Part shown: in pieces, positions 22,612 to 34,500 of the stretch
Position numbering within the stretch: position 1 is the stretch's first letter
Layout: every line of letters begins with the position of its first letter
Source of the DNA: Butyriboletus loyo
Taxonomy: Eukaryota; Basidiomycota; Agaricomycetes; Boletales; Boletaceae
Assembly: GCA_038093515.1 (NCBI GenBank)
Contig: JBBPSI010000001.1
Location: forward strand, 186,001-250,000
Length of the DNA stretch: 64,000 nucleotides
Direction of reading: 5' to 3'
Made by a program: the position numbers and the translations under genes
The notes under the pieces: generated by a model
What the model was told of the DNA's origin: nothing
The model's input: the letters and a program-made list of their open reading frames with translations, nothing else
Database searches by the model: none

Positions 22612-23254
22612 ATGCTCAGCCGTCGGCTCGCTACAAGATTTCCTCAGCTTAGAACATTGGCAAGGGCGTCCTCCACTGCTGCAAGTGTACCCACCCCGCC
22701 AGTTCCTGCCTCCGACTCGACTGTCGCGCCGCAGTCACCCAATCACCCAACGACGTGGTCGACGAGTCAGAGGCCTCGGCCCGTGTCTCGTTCGGGCCCT
22801 CGCTTCGAGCAGACATTTATGGAGCTCCAGCCCAACCCACTCAGCGCTATGGAACTGGTTGCAAACGAACCGATCAGAGTTGTTCACGGCCGAAAGGCTG
22901 CCTGTGACGGTGGTGAGTACATGCAAGACGTGCGTTTTTTTCGCCAGAGTGCTCACTAAATTGATCAGGAGGAGGTCCTCTCGGTCACCCCAACATCTTT
23001 ATTAACCTAGTTCGCATTGGCCCCCTTTCTTTGCGATTGGCCGTTTTTACTAACATGATTCAAGGATCAACCTGGTCCTCAACCATGCGGGTGTGTATTT
23101 CATTGTTCTTTCCATCGCATGCCTTACTGATTTCAGACTCACGTTCTAGTTATTGGTATGTTGTCAAACACTTGTCTTGTATATGGCCTGGGTCTTACAT
23201 CAACCCCTCAGTGGTCTCCGGTTTGAGCAGGCCCTGCATGGTCACGAACACTAA
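22612..23254 (+). CDS. NDUFS6: NADH:ubiquinone oxidoreductase Fe-S subunit 6 (complex I 13-kDa zinc subunit)
   Basis: Zinc-binding accessory subunit of the mitochondrial complex I matrix arm. The start MLSRRLATRFPQLRTLARAS at 22612 is an Arg/Ser-rich presequence. Exon 1 ends in VVHGRKAACDGG at 22912. Exon 2 (22969-23009) gives GPLGHPNIFINL. Exon 3 (23065-23090) gives DQPGPQPCG. A 6-nt exon at 23150-23155 supplies TTATTG. The last exon (23212-23254) completes CGLRFEQALHGHEH and TAA. Only with the microexon does the family motif PCGYCGLRFEQ appear, which carries two of the zinc-binding cysteines. Introns are 55-59 nt with GT/AG ends. Complex I is expected in filamentous fungi. Confidence 0.9.
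23150..23155 (+). other. NDUFS6: 6-nt microexon of NDUFS6
   Basis: The bases TTATTG lie between an acceptor TTCTAG (ending 23149) and a donor GTATGT (starting 23156). Joined to ...TGC GG before and T GGT CTC after, they encode the Tyr and part of the Cys of the CGYC zinc motif. Skipping the exon would keep the frame but remove those two residues. Confidence 0.8.
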
Positions 23255-23696
23255 CGTGTTCAACGTCGTGGCTAGACAAGTGGTTTATGTAGAGCCATAC
23301 GACAGCAATCAACCACTATTACCACACAGCGGAAATCAGTGTCGATTGCGTGGTGTGTTTATTGCAAATGGTAAAGGTACAACGTAGCGTTCTACAACGC
23401 CAAGTCAGAGTAAGTATGCTACTAGAATGCCAGTAAGTATAATAAGTAGGGACGAGCTAAGGCCAAAAGGCTATACTACGCGTCATGGAGAGGGTAGTGC
23501 CTCGTAGCGCTCATGGTTCGCCAGAAGATCTGGATTTGAGGATGGGTGCAGGGTGTGGGATGACGATAGAATCCAGGTGGAGGGTACAAGAGCAGTACGG
23601 AGATTGTAGCAACGAACGCGCGTATATGGATAAAAATGAATGTTCCTGACCAGGTTGCCGACGATAAAAAGCTTCAAATGAAGGTGAGCGAGGGTG
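23255..23696. other. convergent 3' region NDUFS6 / kinase
   Basis: About 440 bp between two convergent stop codons. Both 3' UTRs should lie here. Open frames in it on either strand have no family resemblance. The minus frame read from 23697 down to 23483 continues only if the last kinase intron is ignored. Confidence 0.5.
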
Positions 23697-26600
23697 CTAT
23701 TCGTCCTCTGGTGAACGGAAAGACATGGGGGAGAGCGGAGGATATTCCCCTTCTGCCACGGCTTCGAGGTGCGAGAAAGGTGGGAGAGAATGCGGAGATG
23801 AGAGATGGTCGCTCGGAGACGATGGCAGTGGTGTCTGAGTGGAATGACGACCATCAGACAGGAACCATAATGAGTACGTTTACATACCACTTTGAATATC
23901 GGATTTATCGCGGCATTTGGGTCAATCAGATCAGTTGGCGGGTGACCATATAGTTGACCATTGCACTCGTACGATTTATGGGAGGAGGAGGGATATTGGA
24001 TAAGAGGAGGGACCACATAGGGACTGGCGGATTCATGGGAATTATGGGAGTGCATCCATGAATTAGGTGAGGGGGACAATGACAAAAGGTTGATTGGCGG
24101 AGGGGAAGAGGTCCCCGAAACTGAAGAGGTGGTATCGACAGATGCGCGGATATTGAACTCGTTAAACTGGTGATCTAGGGATATCGAATTTGATGATCGT
24201 GCGGAGGTGGGAAAGTCATCATACGATGTTCTGCCTGTCCTCAACGAGGATACAGATGTCATTCGGTTGATACCGTAGACAGCAGGTCGTCGAACGCGCG
24301 CGGGGCCTGGATCACTATCCACTGTGGCGGACGACATGGCTGTCATCCTGCCTGTGCTGTGGACATCCGACGATGACATAGAGTGGTCGTCGTCGAAGTC
24401 TCTACGACGAACCTTGCTCAAACGTTCGTCCCTAGGTAACCAACGGTCATTCGAAGACAGGTTTGTATCTGGGGGTTTAAGATATCGGCCAGAGGCCGCG
24501 TTCAGCGTGGGCGAGGATACCTTCCCATTGTTCTGGTTTTGCCGTATCGGGCCAGACGCTGAAATCTTCCCCTTGTCCAAATCATCGTAATTTGGACGTT
24601 GGTTGACACTCAACAGACTACCCGAATGTGCCCACTTCCACTCCAACTCGTTTCTTGCGGTGGTTTGCATGAGCATCTGATTACGCTTCTGCATGACAGC
24701 ACGGGCTTGCTCCCTGTGCAACCGCTCCGCGAGCGCGCGACGCTGCTTCTCCGCTTCGAGTTGTAACCGTTCGGCCTCCCTCTTGATAGCTTTCGCATCC
24801 TTGCGGGGGTTGATCGGTGAAGCGTCCGTGACGGAAAGACTATCAGAGTTCGTAGACTGTGTACGCTTCAGAGAGGGAGTTGAACTCGATCCTGGAACCT
24901 CATCCACGGGGGGTAAGCACTGTTGATGTGGCTTCTCTCCGTGACCAAACACACCGAGACCCCATCTTGAATTTTTCTTGCCAAACCCGAGGGTGGTTCC
25001 AAATCTGCCGAGTTTGCTGACGGACGTGTGGTTGGCGTCTTGTGCAGGGATGTGTCCAACCATAGGGGGTTGAATCGTAGATATTTGAGTGTCCATCGCA
25101 TGATTATCTTCTGGAATTTCAGCCAGTGGAGAAGACACATCCATCTGATCCGAGTCCGACCGTGCATGATTTGAAGGCCACGTAGAAGATGCATGTGTGC
25201 GGACTTCCTCGACTATGTCTGACGAAAACGGAGGGTGAGTGTATATGCGAAAGTCGTTGGCATATTCTGTTGTTTTGTGAGAAGAAGGCGTATGTGTGAT
25301 CGAGTTGATGATGGAGGGCACAAAGGCAGTGCGGTGGGAAGAAGCGGCGTCTGGAATATGTGATGGGTGGAGACTCGAAGCGGGATGGTATGGAGATTTT
25401 GGAAGGGAATTATGGGAATGCGAAGGAGGCACACTGCGAGGGGATGCAGAAGGTGTGATAAACGGCGCGCCATTCGTATGCAACTTTGATGGGGTTGTGG
25501 GTAAAGTTTGAACATGCAAGGCAGGGGGCATTGGAGGCATGTTCTGGGGTAATGCTTCGATGAGGTATGGATGCTCCAGGCATTGCCGGCTGGTGAGTCG
25601 TGTATCAGGATCATATTTAAGGAGGTCTGATATGCACTCGACAAGCTTCCGAGGAACGCTGCGGTCAAAATAAGAGAAGATGTCCTTTGGTTGACACTGG
25701 CGACAACTGATGAGTACACAATTGGACGAGGATGAAAAAAAAAATACACATTACCTTGGGGAAGACAAAATTGAACTGCTTTGCCATCTTGAGGCCTTTG
25801 CTCCACTTGCCTCCTGCAATGGAACGACCCCTAGTATCCGAGCCATAATCGGCCGGATCGCCAAGGACTTCGCAAATTCTATGTATTTGGTCGACTTGAC
25901 CTGAGCCGGGAAAGAGTGGACGAAGATTGATTAATTCGGCCATAATCGTGCCAAACGCCCACATGTCGACAGGATTAGAATAATCCCGGCTGAGGAGCAA
26001 GACCTCTGGCGCGCGATACCATCTGGTAGAAACATACTCAGTATAAGGGGGAGAGCTTGCAGTCTCTCGCGCGAGGCCAAAATCAGCGAGTTTGATGATA
26101 GCTACGACGTCCTTTTCTGTGGGTGCGGTTAGAGGTGCGACTGGGGATAAGGAGCGGTATTCAAAGAGACCGGTGGTGGTGACGAGAACGTTCTCCGGCT
26201 TCATGTCCCTGTGAAAATAACCAGAAGCATGTATATGGTGGAGGCCCGAGACGATTTGTCGGAAGATGGAGGCCACGAGGCCACCTGCGAGAGGACGGCC
26301 TTTTCGAGCCTTGATGAGGTGATAGAGATTGCCCTCCATGCTCTCGAAAACGAAGTAGAGCTCTTTGGTATCCGGGAGAAGAAAAAAATCGTAGAGGGGT
26401 ATGATGCATGGGTGGAATGGGATTGCACGGAGAGACTAGAGGTGGGATGGTGAGGAGGAATGTGGAGGAGGAGGAGGAAGGGAAAACGGACCTCGAGTTC
26501 CTTGAGTCTCTTGCACTCGTCCCAGCCGCCCTCCCACTTTTTTTTCATCCTCTTTACGGCGACTAGACGTTTTCCGGCCCACTCTGGACGAGCGCCGCCG

Positions 26601-26907
26601 CCGCATTGCATTGGGGAGAGGGGGGTATTGGGGGGTAGGGTCCCATGCCAATCGCAGAGGAGGACAGTGCCAAAGGAACCGTCGCCGAGGGTTTTGATGG
26701 GGGTGTAGGAGCGATGTGAGCCTGTGGGGGGTGTTGGATGAGGGGGGGAGAAGGGAGGGGAGACATACTGGAGCGAGCATCGCCGACTTGGAGTTTGCCG
26801 TTTTGGATTGAGACGGCGGGGACGCCGAGGACGTGTACGGTGTCCTTTGTGGAGTTCTTTGGGTTGGCAGTGCTCTGTACGACATTGTTCGAGGATGCGC
26901 AGAGCAT
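23697..26907 (-). CDS. CMGC protein kinase of the MAK/Ime2 (Crk1-like) family
   Basis: Ser/Thr kinase related to yeast Ime2 and Ustilago Crk1, which link environmental signals to morphogenesis, mating and meiosis. From MLCASSNNVVQSTANPKN (26907) exons give GDGSFGTVLLCDW (glycine loop), LVAVKRMKKKW (catalytic Lys), ESMEGNLYHLIKARKG, YFHRDMKPENVLV (HRD loop), KLADFGLARE (DFG), YTEYVSTRWYRAPEVLL (TEY activation loop, APE) and YSNPVDMWAFGTIMAELINL. A long Ser/Pro-rich tail with a basic coiled segment (AKAIKREAERLQLEAEKQRR) follows, in the exon reading from about 25540 down to 23880. The last intron (near 23830-23880) joins INPIFKV to TPLPSSPSDHLSS, ending at 23697-23699. The start at 26907 is the best placed ATG, though an upstream in-frame ATG exists. 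Confidence 0.88.
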
Positions 26908-27006
26908 TGGCTTGGGAGGGGGACATGTACTATTAGGAAAACATAAAGAACCGGCTTCAAGGCTAGAATCGTGATACAACCAATTATATTAGTCAGCACT
27001 AGCGAA

Positions 27007-28298
27007 CTAGTACGGTACTTCGTGGAACAGCTTGGACACGCTCTCCCCGTAATGGCTCCGTCTAATCACCTCCCCAAGCACAGGCCCAATGTCGATCACC
27101 TCGATCTTGTTGCACCGCGCCTGGTTCTCCCTCTGCGGCAGCGTGTTCGTCACGATCAGCTTCTCCAGCGCACTCCCCTCCACATTTTCCAGCGCGTCCC
27201 CACTCAGTATACCGTGCGTCACGATCGCGTACACCTTCGACGCACCCCCCTCTGCCAGGTGTCGCGCCGCCAAGCACAGCGTCCCGCACGTATCCGCCAT
27301 GTCGTCAACAAGGATCGCAACCTTGTCTTTTACGTGTCCCACCAGCACCATCCGCGAAACAGAGTTGGCCTTCTTCCGCTCCTTATGGAACAGTGCAAAG
27401 TCCACCCCAAGTCGATCAGCGATAGACGTCGCCCTGTCGCACATCGTGTCAGCCCGAATATACTGAACATCGTCCCTCCTCACCTCTTCGCACCCCCGGC
27501 ATCCGGCGACACAATCACGATCTGGCTCAGATCAAAGTGCGTCCGGATATACAGAATCGACGAAGGCTCTGCATAAAGCTATCTCGCCAGCACATCAGCC
27601 AATTATACGGTACATTACACTTCACATCACTCACACTGTCAAGCATGCAACCAAGCGCACGGTCAGTGTCCAATGAACGCTCCATGACTCATCCCACTTA
27701 CTTGTCCACTGGCACATCAAAGAAACCTTGAATTTGTGATGCGTGCAGGTCCATGGTCTATCGTCGACACCGTCATCACTCCCCATCGGCGAAACCGCAA
27801 GAAGCATGCTTACGATGACGTGGTCACAACCCGACTTTTGTATCATGTTGGCAACAAGCTTCGCCGAGATCGGTGCCCGACTCTTGTCTTTTTTGTCCTG
27901 CCTGGCATACGGAAATAATGGCAACACCGCTGTGATCCGTCTTGCGCTCGCTATCTTGCAGGCATGTATCATAATGCAGAGTTCCATTAGCGCCGTATTC
28001 ACTGCCCCGCACCCCGTGTTGATGATGTACACGTCGTTCTCCCGTACGCTTTCAGCGATCCGGACATTGGTCTCGCCAATTCCGCTCTTGGTCACTTCAG
28101 CTTTCGAAAGAGATAGACCGAGGCTAGCATTTATTCAGTATGTGTTGATCGCCTATGCCCGAGTGCATACCGCCGAGCGATGATTTCCGCCAGCTCTGGA
28201 TGGCTAGTGCCTGTTCGTCATGCGCCATTATTACCACCCCTGCGCCCAGACATAGCTAACATACCAGTGAAAATCTTGACGCCGCTTCCAGTCAGCAT
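27007..28298 (-). CDS. PRS1: Ribose-phosphate pyrophosphokinase (PRPP synthetase)
   Basis: Makes PRPP from ribose 5-phosphate and ATP, the entry point to purine, pyrimidine, His and Trp synthesis. The start [12 protein letters not shown] (28298) is followed by [40 protein letters not shown] (ATP/ribose binding), [51 protein letters not shown] and the PRPP loop [13 protein letters not shown]. It ends [15 protein letters not shown] with TAG at 27007-27009. At least five introns are needed, including a 50-nt one after GGAKR. No long insertion like that of some yeast PRS1/PRS5 paralogues is seen, so it looks like a core catalytic subunit. The exact paralogue number is uncertain. Confidence 0.92.
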
Positions 28299-28849
28299 CG
28301 TGTCAGCTAGCACGAACACGACGAGAGAACCCGAGACGCAAATCCATAAAAAAGCGACGGCCAGAGCTACCCCATCTTGGATGATCCGTCGTGACCGTGC
28401 GACACGTGGCTGTGCAATCCTCACTGCGGAAGAAGTGGATGAATGCGACGTTGGCACGTTGGAAAGGGCTACAAAACTACACGGTGGGTATTGCGACGGC
28501 TTCGACAGAACGTGACACTGACACTAGTACTGTAGGTTCGGATGTTGAATAGGGAAGACGATTCAGAGCGAATGAGAGGCAAGAGAAGCAAAATAAAATT
28601 ATGATACTGAAACAATGATGAGACTGGGAAAGTTCGAATATTCAGTCGACCCATTGAAAAACCAACCAGAGCATAGGTTAGGACCCTCGAAAGATGGTAC
28701 CAAGGGAGAAGATACAAGAATCAACGTGGCGGCGCGGCGGGAGTCAGGAAAAGTAGACAACTGAACCCGAAAAGACTGCCACATATTATGGGCAAAAGTA
28801 ATGCAAATATATGCATTCATGTTGGCAACGGTTGTATCGGCGAATTGAT
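28299..28849. other. PRS upstream region and DCP2 3' region
   Basis: About 550 bp between two tandem minus-strand genes. It should contain the PRS promoter and the DCP2 3' UTR. I see no tRNA, repeat or conserved open frame. Confidence 0.45.
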
Positions 28850-31370
28850 CTAGGTGGCGTGAGCTGAAATGCTGGTGGAGGGGGGTCCTGTACGTGAAAC
28901 AGATGCATGTGCCCCACTGACGCGATCCCCGTTGAGTATAGAAAGTAACTGAGCGCTACTTGACGGGAGTGGTGGTCGAAACTGCGGGGACAAGGCAGTC
29001 TGTGCTGCAGGCACCAGATGCGGATCACGAAGAGCATGGAATGAGTGAGTAGGTGCACTGGGTACAGCGTGCTCCGATGTGCTAGCATAGGGATAAATAG
29101 AGTGGACAGTGCTTGACTGAGCTGATGAATGCGAGGGGGTGGTCGAATAGCTTGGAGCAAAAGTCTGAGGAAAAGGTATAGATAGTAGTCTTGCCGGAGG
29201 TAGAACATGGGCTGGACCACCCGTGAGAGTGTGTGGTTGGTTCTGATTCCTCACGCCATGCGTGGACACACCACCCAGATAGGTGGGGGTAGAGCGGTTG
29301 AGCTGGCTAGGATGAGATCTAGCTTGGAACGGACCGCCTAATATAGGGTGTTCATAGGAAGCGTGTAACGGAGGCAAATTCGCGCCTCGAACTGAGTGCA
29401 GAGAAGGCACCGACGTGCCCGACTCATATGAAGCCCTAGGGTTGGCCTGAGAAGCGTACGATGTCGGCAGGGACACAGAGGTAGAGGGATCGGGATAGCC
29501 GAGAGGGCGGCAATCCGGACCGTAAGTGGATGGTAATTCCCGGCTAATGAAAGTAGGTGTCATCTTGGACGATTCATCTGCCACGGACTCGAGAAGCGCC
29601 AATTGTTTCAGCCTTTTCCCTGACGCAGGCATTTCAACTGGTCGAGAAAGGTACGGGGAAATGTCGGCGATGCTGGAGCTGCGACGAGAAGACATGGGCG
29701 GCTTCCGCGCTGTGGCCACAGTGGAGAATGACGCCGTAATGGAATTTGCAACGGCGATGGGTGATTCATCACTAGAGCCACTATCCGTTTGGGATGTCAC
29801 ATCGGATTCGTTGGAAAGTATGAGATCAAAATGCTTTTCGCAATCGTGAGGATCCCGAGTGGGGATATGCTTAGCCTTGGAAAGTTCCGGAAATTTGACC
29901 AGCGTCTCGCTAAAGGTGGGAACACGGGAGGACCAGTCTGGGGTCTGTGAACGATTGGATGGTGAGGCGGATTTTGGTAATGGAGCAGCTCCGTTCACAG
30001 CATGCAGTGACTTGGGATCCACAATCTTGGAAGCTGAGATGGAGAGTGAATTTAAAAGCCGGGCAAAGTGTGGATCCAGAGGTTCGACAAGGACACCCTT
30101 CTCCTCGACCGACCCGTGTCTCGTTATTATGTGGTCGTTAGTAACCGGGATGGCCTCGCTGTATTGTGGTGAAGGTGTTTGTGGTTCACCAGTGTCAGCA
30201 GAAGATGAGCTTGATTCTTGTGCACCTCTGTCACCCGATGTATAGGAAACGGATTTGCGGTTCCTTGATTCAAAAGCTCTAGGCTTTCGTGCTGTGATAA
30301 ATGCCTTCAAAGCCCTATCGTGCGTGATCAGAAGCGATTGTAGTAACAATCATTCGAGACATACACAATGAATGGCGAGATCAAATAGAACTTGCCAGGG
30401 GCAGCCCTATTACGCTTCCAAGTGGGCAGGTCCGTCAGTTTGAACCATTCGATTCGCTGGTGATTCGGTTAGATGTTGGGTTCCTGATGAAAAAAATCAT
30501 TGACACATACACTAATCTCCTTTCGAGTGCGAGTTTTGAACGAAAAGTCCTCTGGGATTCCAGGAACAATGAACAGAGAGATAAGCTGCTCCTTTATGGA
30601 CATCTCTATTACATCCGCAGGGTTAATGTGTCCCGCCAAGTTGTAGCCCGTCTCTTCTAATACCTATGAAAAAAAAGTGAAAGACAACGTATTATTGGCA
30701 CGAGTAGTACCTTACCTCGCGAATGGCGCATTCATGAGGAGGTTCGTGTTCATTTATCTTGCCCTTGGGGAAGCCCCACCCCGATGAAGATTTCCACCCT
30801 TTCACAAGGATGCACTGGAGCAGGATGAGGTATTGAAATATGAGAAACACGATACGGATATGACGAACCTTCTCCCAAGTCTCATTCAACATTATTGCGC
30901 CGCAAACAGGGACTCTAGTTTTATACTGCATGAAGGTGTTGAACGCTTGTTCATGATCGTGACTCCATTGATGTAATAAAGGGCAGGCATGGAATAACAT
31001 CTCGGAGAACTTCTTGAGCGGCAAAGACGGGAACTTTGGGTTTTGTTCTCGGACGAAGTCCTCGTAGAACCAATGGCTATCAGTGAATTGCATGAGCCCA
31101 TGAAAGTCTACTGAAAGTCTACCAAGTGGCTTACGCTTGCTCCACCTGAAAGCATATCCGCTCCAGCGATGAAAACTCTTCGTCGGGGAGATTCAGAATA
31201 AACCGGCTGCGCAAAAGTAAGAGAGACGGCACGGAAAAAGGAGAAAAGCAAAACCTTGATAGATCCTCGAGGACATCGTCGTGTGTGGCATGTTTGTAGG
31301 TGAAGCGTTCCTGGGCATCTGCAGTTGGGGCAGGCTTTATTTCCGGGGACGAGGAAGAGGAGGAAGTCAT
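28850..31370 (-). CDS. DCP2: mRNA-decapping enzyme subunit 2 (Nudix hydrolase)
   Basis: Catalytic subunit of the decapping complex; it cleaves the m7G cap and commits mRNA to 5'-3' decay in cytoplasmic P-bodies. The start [20 protein letters not shown] (31370) leads to [20 protein letters not shown] and [13 protein letters not shown], the Dcp2 regulatory box A. The Nudix box [16 protein letters not shown], spliced to VLEETGY, fits GX5EX7REUXEEXGU (about 30750-30640). Next come [19 protein letters not shown] and [12 protein letters not shown] single large exon from about 30330 encodes a long, low-complexity, Ser/Pro-rich C-terminus ending at 28850-28852. Fungal Dcp2 proteins often have such long disordered tails that bind Edc3, Pat1 and Dcp1. 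I did not try to assign single helical leucine-rich motifs there. Confidence 0.93.
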
Positions 31371-31589
31371 GGCAGAGAGAAGTAAAGACGAAAAGAGGGA
31401 GAATGAGAGTCAGGATAGGCCAGAATCTGCGACGATCGTTTTATGGACAACAAGAGTTTGAGATGATAGACCTATGATAGAATGGTTCGCCGTATGCTCG
31501 ACGCTGGACCACTTGCCACGCACAAACAAACAAATCACACGTCACGTGATTATCCAAGTTTTGGCATGGTACTCTACTTGTACAGTCGT
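31371..31589. other. DCP2 upstream region / INCENP 3' region
   Basis: About 220 bp between tandem minus-strand genes. It should hold the DCP2 promoter and the INCENP 3' UTR. No gene is seen. Confidence 0.45.
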
Positions 31590-34500
31590 TCAAGGTCCCT
31601 GTGCTTGCTGGAAACCCATCCGTCGCTCATACTCGCGAATCTCTTCAACGGTCAATCTGTCCGACCCCGACCAATTTGCAGAACTTGTCCGCGCCCTGAA
31701 CCGACTTTGCCTGGTCCGGAACATTTCTTCCATTCGCAATGGTCGAATCGCCCCGAAGATATCATCAGGGTTCACAGTGCTCTGCATTTGGAGTGCTTGA
31801 CGGAGTTCCGGAGACTGTGCCCAGTCTGGTGGATTGAATGTCCGAACCCGGTCCTCATCTTCTGAGTCAGAGTATTCGCTATTAATATCCGGAAGCTCAA
31901 TCGACTCGCTTGGAACTTCCGGCGTTGACAGCTTGGCAGCTTGCATGTGCGCTTTGGCCCGAGCAGCCATCTGGGATTGTACCATAGTAGAAGGAAGTTT
32001 GTCACCCATACCGTCCTCTTGAGTCTTCGCCTTCGCCTTGCCCTTCAAGGAGGAAGGAACTACCTTGAAAGGCTTCGCCTCTGGAACGATCGGCTTAGCT
32101 GATGGAGCTGGCAGGGCATTCTGAATGGTGTTGTACGCAGTGGACGATACGAGGGCTGTTGTGCTGGCTTTCGCACTCCTTTGAGCGGCAAGCTTTGTGG
32201 CGGGTGTAACAGCCAACTTTGTAGGAGGGACAAGATCCTTCTTATCTTTCAAAGGGGGTTTCTTGCTCTCCGGTTTCTTGTCTGTCTCTGAGGCAAGCCT
32301 TCGTTTCTTGGAGGCGTCGTCCTCTGCCTTTTTGGTAGAAGCAGGAGGTTTTAGTGGTCGCCGGTCTGTATGATCCTCTCTTTCACGTTTCCGCTTCTCA
32401 AATTCCTCTTTGCTCCTCTTTTCTTCCTCGAGAAGCCGAGTCTTTTCATCCTCTGCTTTCTTTGCGAGGGCCACCTGACGTCTAGCCTCCATGTCCTTCA
32501 GGCGTTGCATCTTCTTATCCGCTTCCTCTTGTTGCTGTAGGCAGGTGATGAGATAAGCATCAAAATGTAATGGTCACTTGAACCGACCCTCTTGGCTGCA
32601 GCGGCAGCTAATTGCAAGCTTTTCAGCTCCGGTTTAGCCTTCTTCCCTCCGCCAAGCATGCTGTTGACAAGTTTGGTGGCTTGGCTGAAGAAGCCAACTT
32701 GGGACTGGGTTGAAGAAGCAGTGGAAGCCATTGATGTTTGGCTTGTACCCCTAGCGGTTGGCTGTTGTGGGGATCAGTCGTCGAGTAATGGAGACAACTG
32801 GGAAACGTTTAAAGATACACACCTCTACACGATCGAGGCCGGCTACTCCAGTGTCAGCGACTTCTTCAAGTTCACTGGCCTCCGCGACGGAACGCTCAAC
32901 ATCCGAGATAACATCTTGCTCTCGTTCCACTTCTTCATCTTTTGTCTCAACTTCAACATCTGTGTCATTGGGTAGAGGAATGGTGTCACCATGCTTCTCT
33001 GTTGTAAGATTTCTAGTTGGTCCTTGACTTTCGGTTGGAAGCGAGCTCCATGTGTCCTCCTTATCTACGTTGCTGAAGTCAAATGGTCTCCACCCTGGCT
33101 CAGCAGCCGCAAGTTTTTCCTCGAGTGGCCAGCTATCATCATCATCATCAGCGGCAGCAGCTGTTGTGGAACCCGCGCCGCGTGGTTGCGAATCTTTGGT
33201 GTACGGAGTATCTTGCGTGGAGGGAACCCACGTACAGACTCCGTCAGGCTTGTCAAAGACTGAGTCAGAGAGAATGCTGGATTGTAAGGACTGCGCAGAC
33301 ATTTGTGATGCCCCTTGAACAAGGGGCAAAAAGCCATCGGAGGGGGAAGTGAGACGAACGGGGATACCCAGGGACACAGCAACCGGTACCGTGAATTGGC
33401 CTGCTGGGAAATTGAATGAGGATTCCTTGTTGTCTCCGGAAACGATAGATGATTGTTTTGAAGCTGGCGGCATGAATACAGGCGGCGGCGGCGGTTTGTT
33501 GAATACCGGACCCGCGGGCTTGACAAAACCCAAACTTCCCTTGAATGGAGGCGAGTTAGCTGGAGTAGTAGAGATACTCTCGTCGCCCTTGTTAAATCGA
33601 GCACCTATATCCTTTGCTTGGGGCGTCTCCGTTGAGAGTTCAGGCTTGTTGGGCTGTGCAGTGTGTAGAGCTAGATCAGATAGACTAAGTCGACGTTCGG
33701 TCCCTTCAGCTTGGGGAGCGGGAACAAAGGAAAATTGATCATCTGATTGTGCTTGAGTCTCAGAGGGTTCTTGGTCGGACAGACCATCATCGCGAGGTAT
33801 CTCGGAGTCACTAGACTCGCTGTTAACCTTATTCCGCTCAGCTACCTTCGCTTCGGCAGCTGCCCGTGCCTCGGCAAGCGCAGCCACCGCGGCACCACCA
33901 AGCGACCTGTCCGTGCTTTTACCAGCACGCGCTCCAAGTCCTTCGACGGTACGCTTGAACAGACCAATAAAGCCTTCCTCTGCGTGATTTGGATGAGTGA
34001 TTTGCTCATCAACATTCATTGCATAGGCTTCCAAGTGGTCCATCGGCATGGCGACGGCAATGGAAGACATAGGAACTGGTTCGCCTTGTACAGAAGGAAA
34101 GTCACGTTGATTGTTCTTCTCGGTCTCCTTAGAGACCAGTGGTACGATGCCAACCTCAGTAGACTTGGCAACCTTAGGCTTGCGCTGCTCCATATCTCGG
34201 TCTGGTCCAGGTGGGAGTGTACCCAACATCTCCCCGCTCTTTCGCTTAACTGCAGTCGACGTTCGGGGGAAAGCCGCAGAGATAGCAGCCACGGAAGTGC
34301 CGGGGAGTGAGCTCGTTCCTTCCATTGCCTTAGCTTCGCGTGCCTTCATCAACCAGGAGGTCCTCTTGCCTAGTGGGACCGGAACAGGCGCGGTGATCGG
34401 AAGTGCGGAACTGGTTAGTGCCTCTTGGGCAACACGCATGGATTTACGCAAGGGGGATGGTGCAGGGAGCATCGGGAATCCTGCAGCACCACCTTTGTGA

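Noticed and set aside
23483..23696. Longer kinase C-terminus without the last intron
   Set aside because: Reading through GTATGT near 23880 gives a His/Leu-rich tail; splicing it gives a Pro/Ser-rich end that matches the preceding composition.
26971..27576. 201-codon plus-strand open frame over PRPP synthetase
   Set aside because: Antisense shadow; the minus strand encodes clear PRS motifs at the same bases.
27007..31370. Idea that tandem minus-strand genes PRS, DCP2 and INCENP form a co-transcribed unit
   Set aside because: The gaps of about 550 and 220 bp and unrelated functions make separate transcripts more likely in a fungus.
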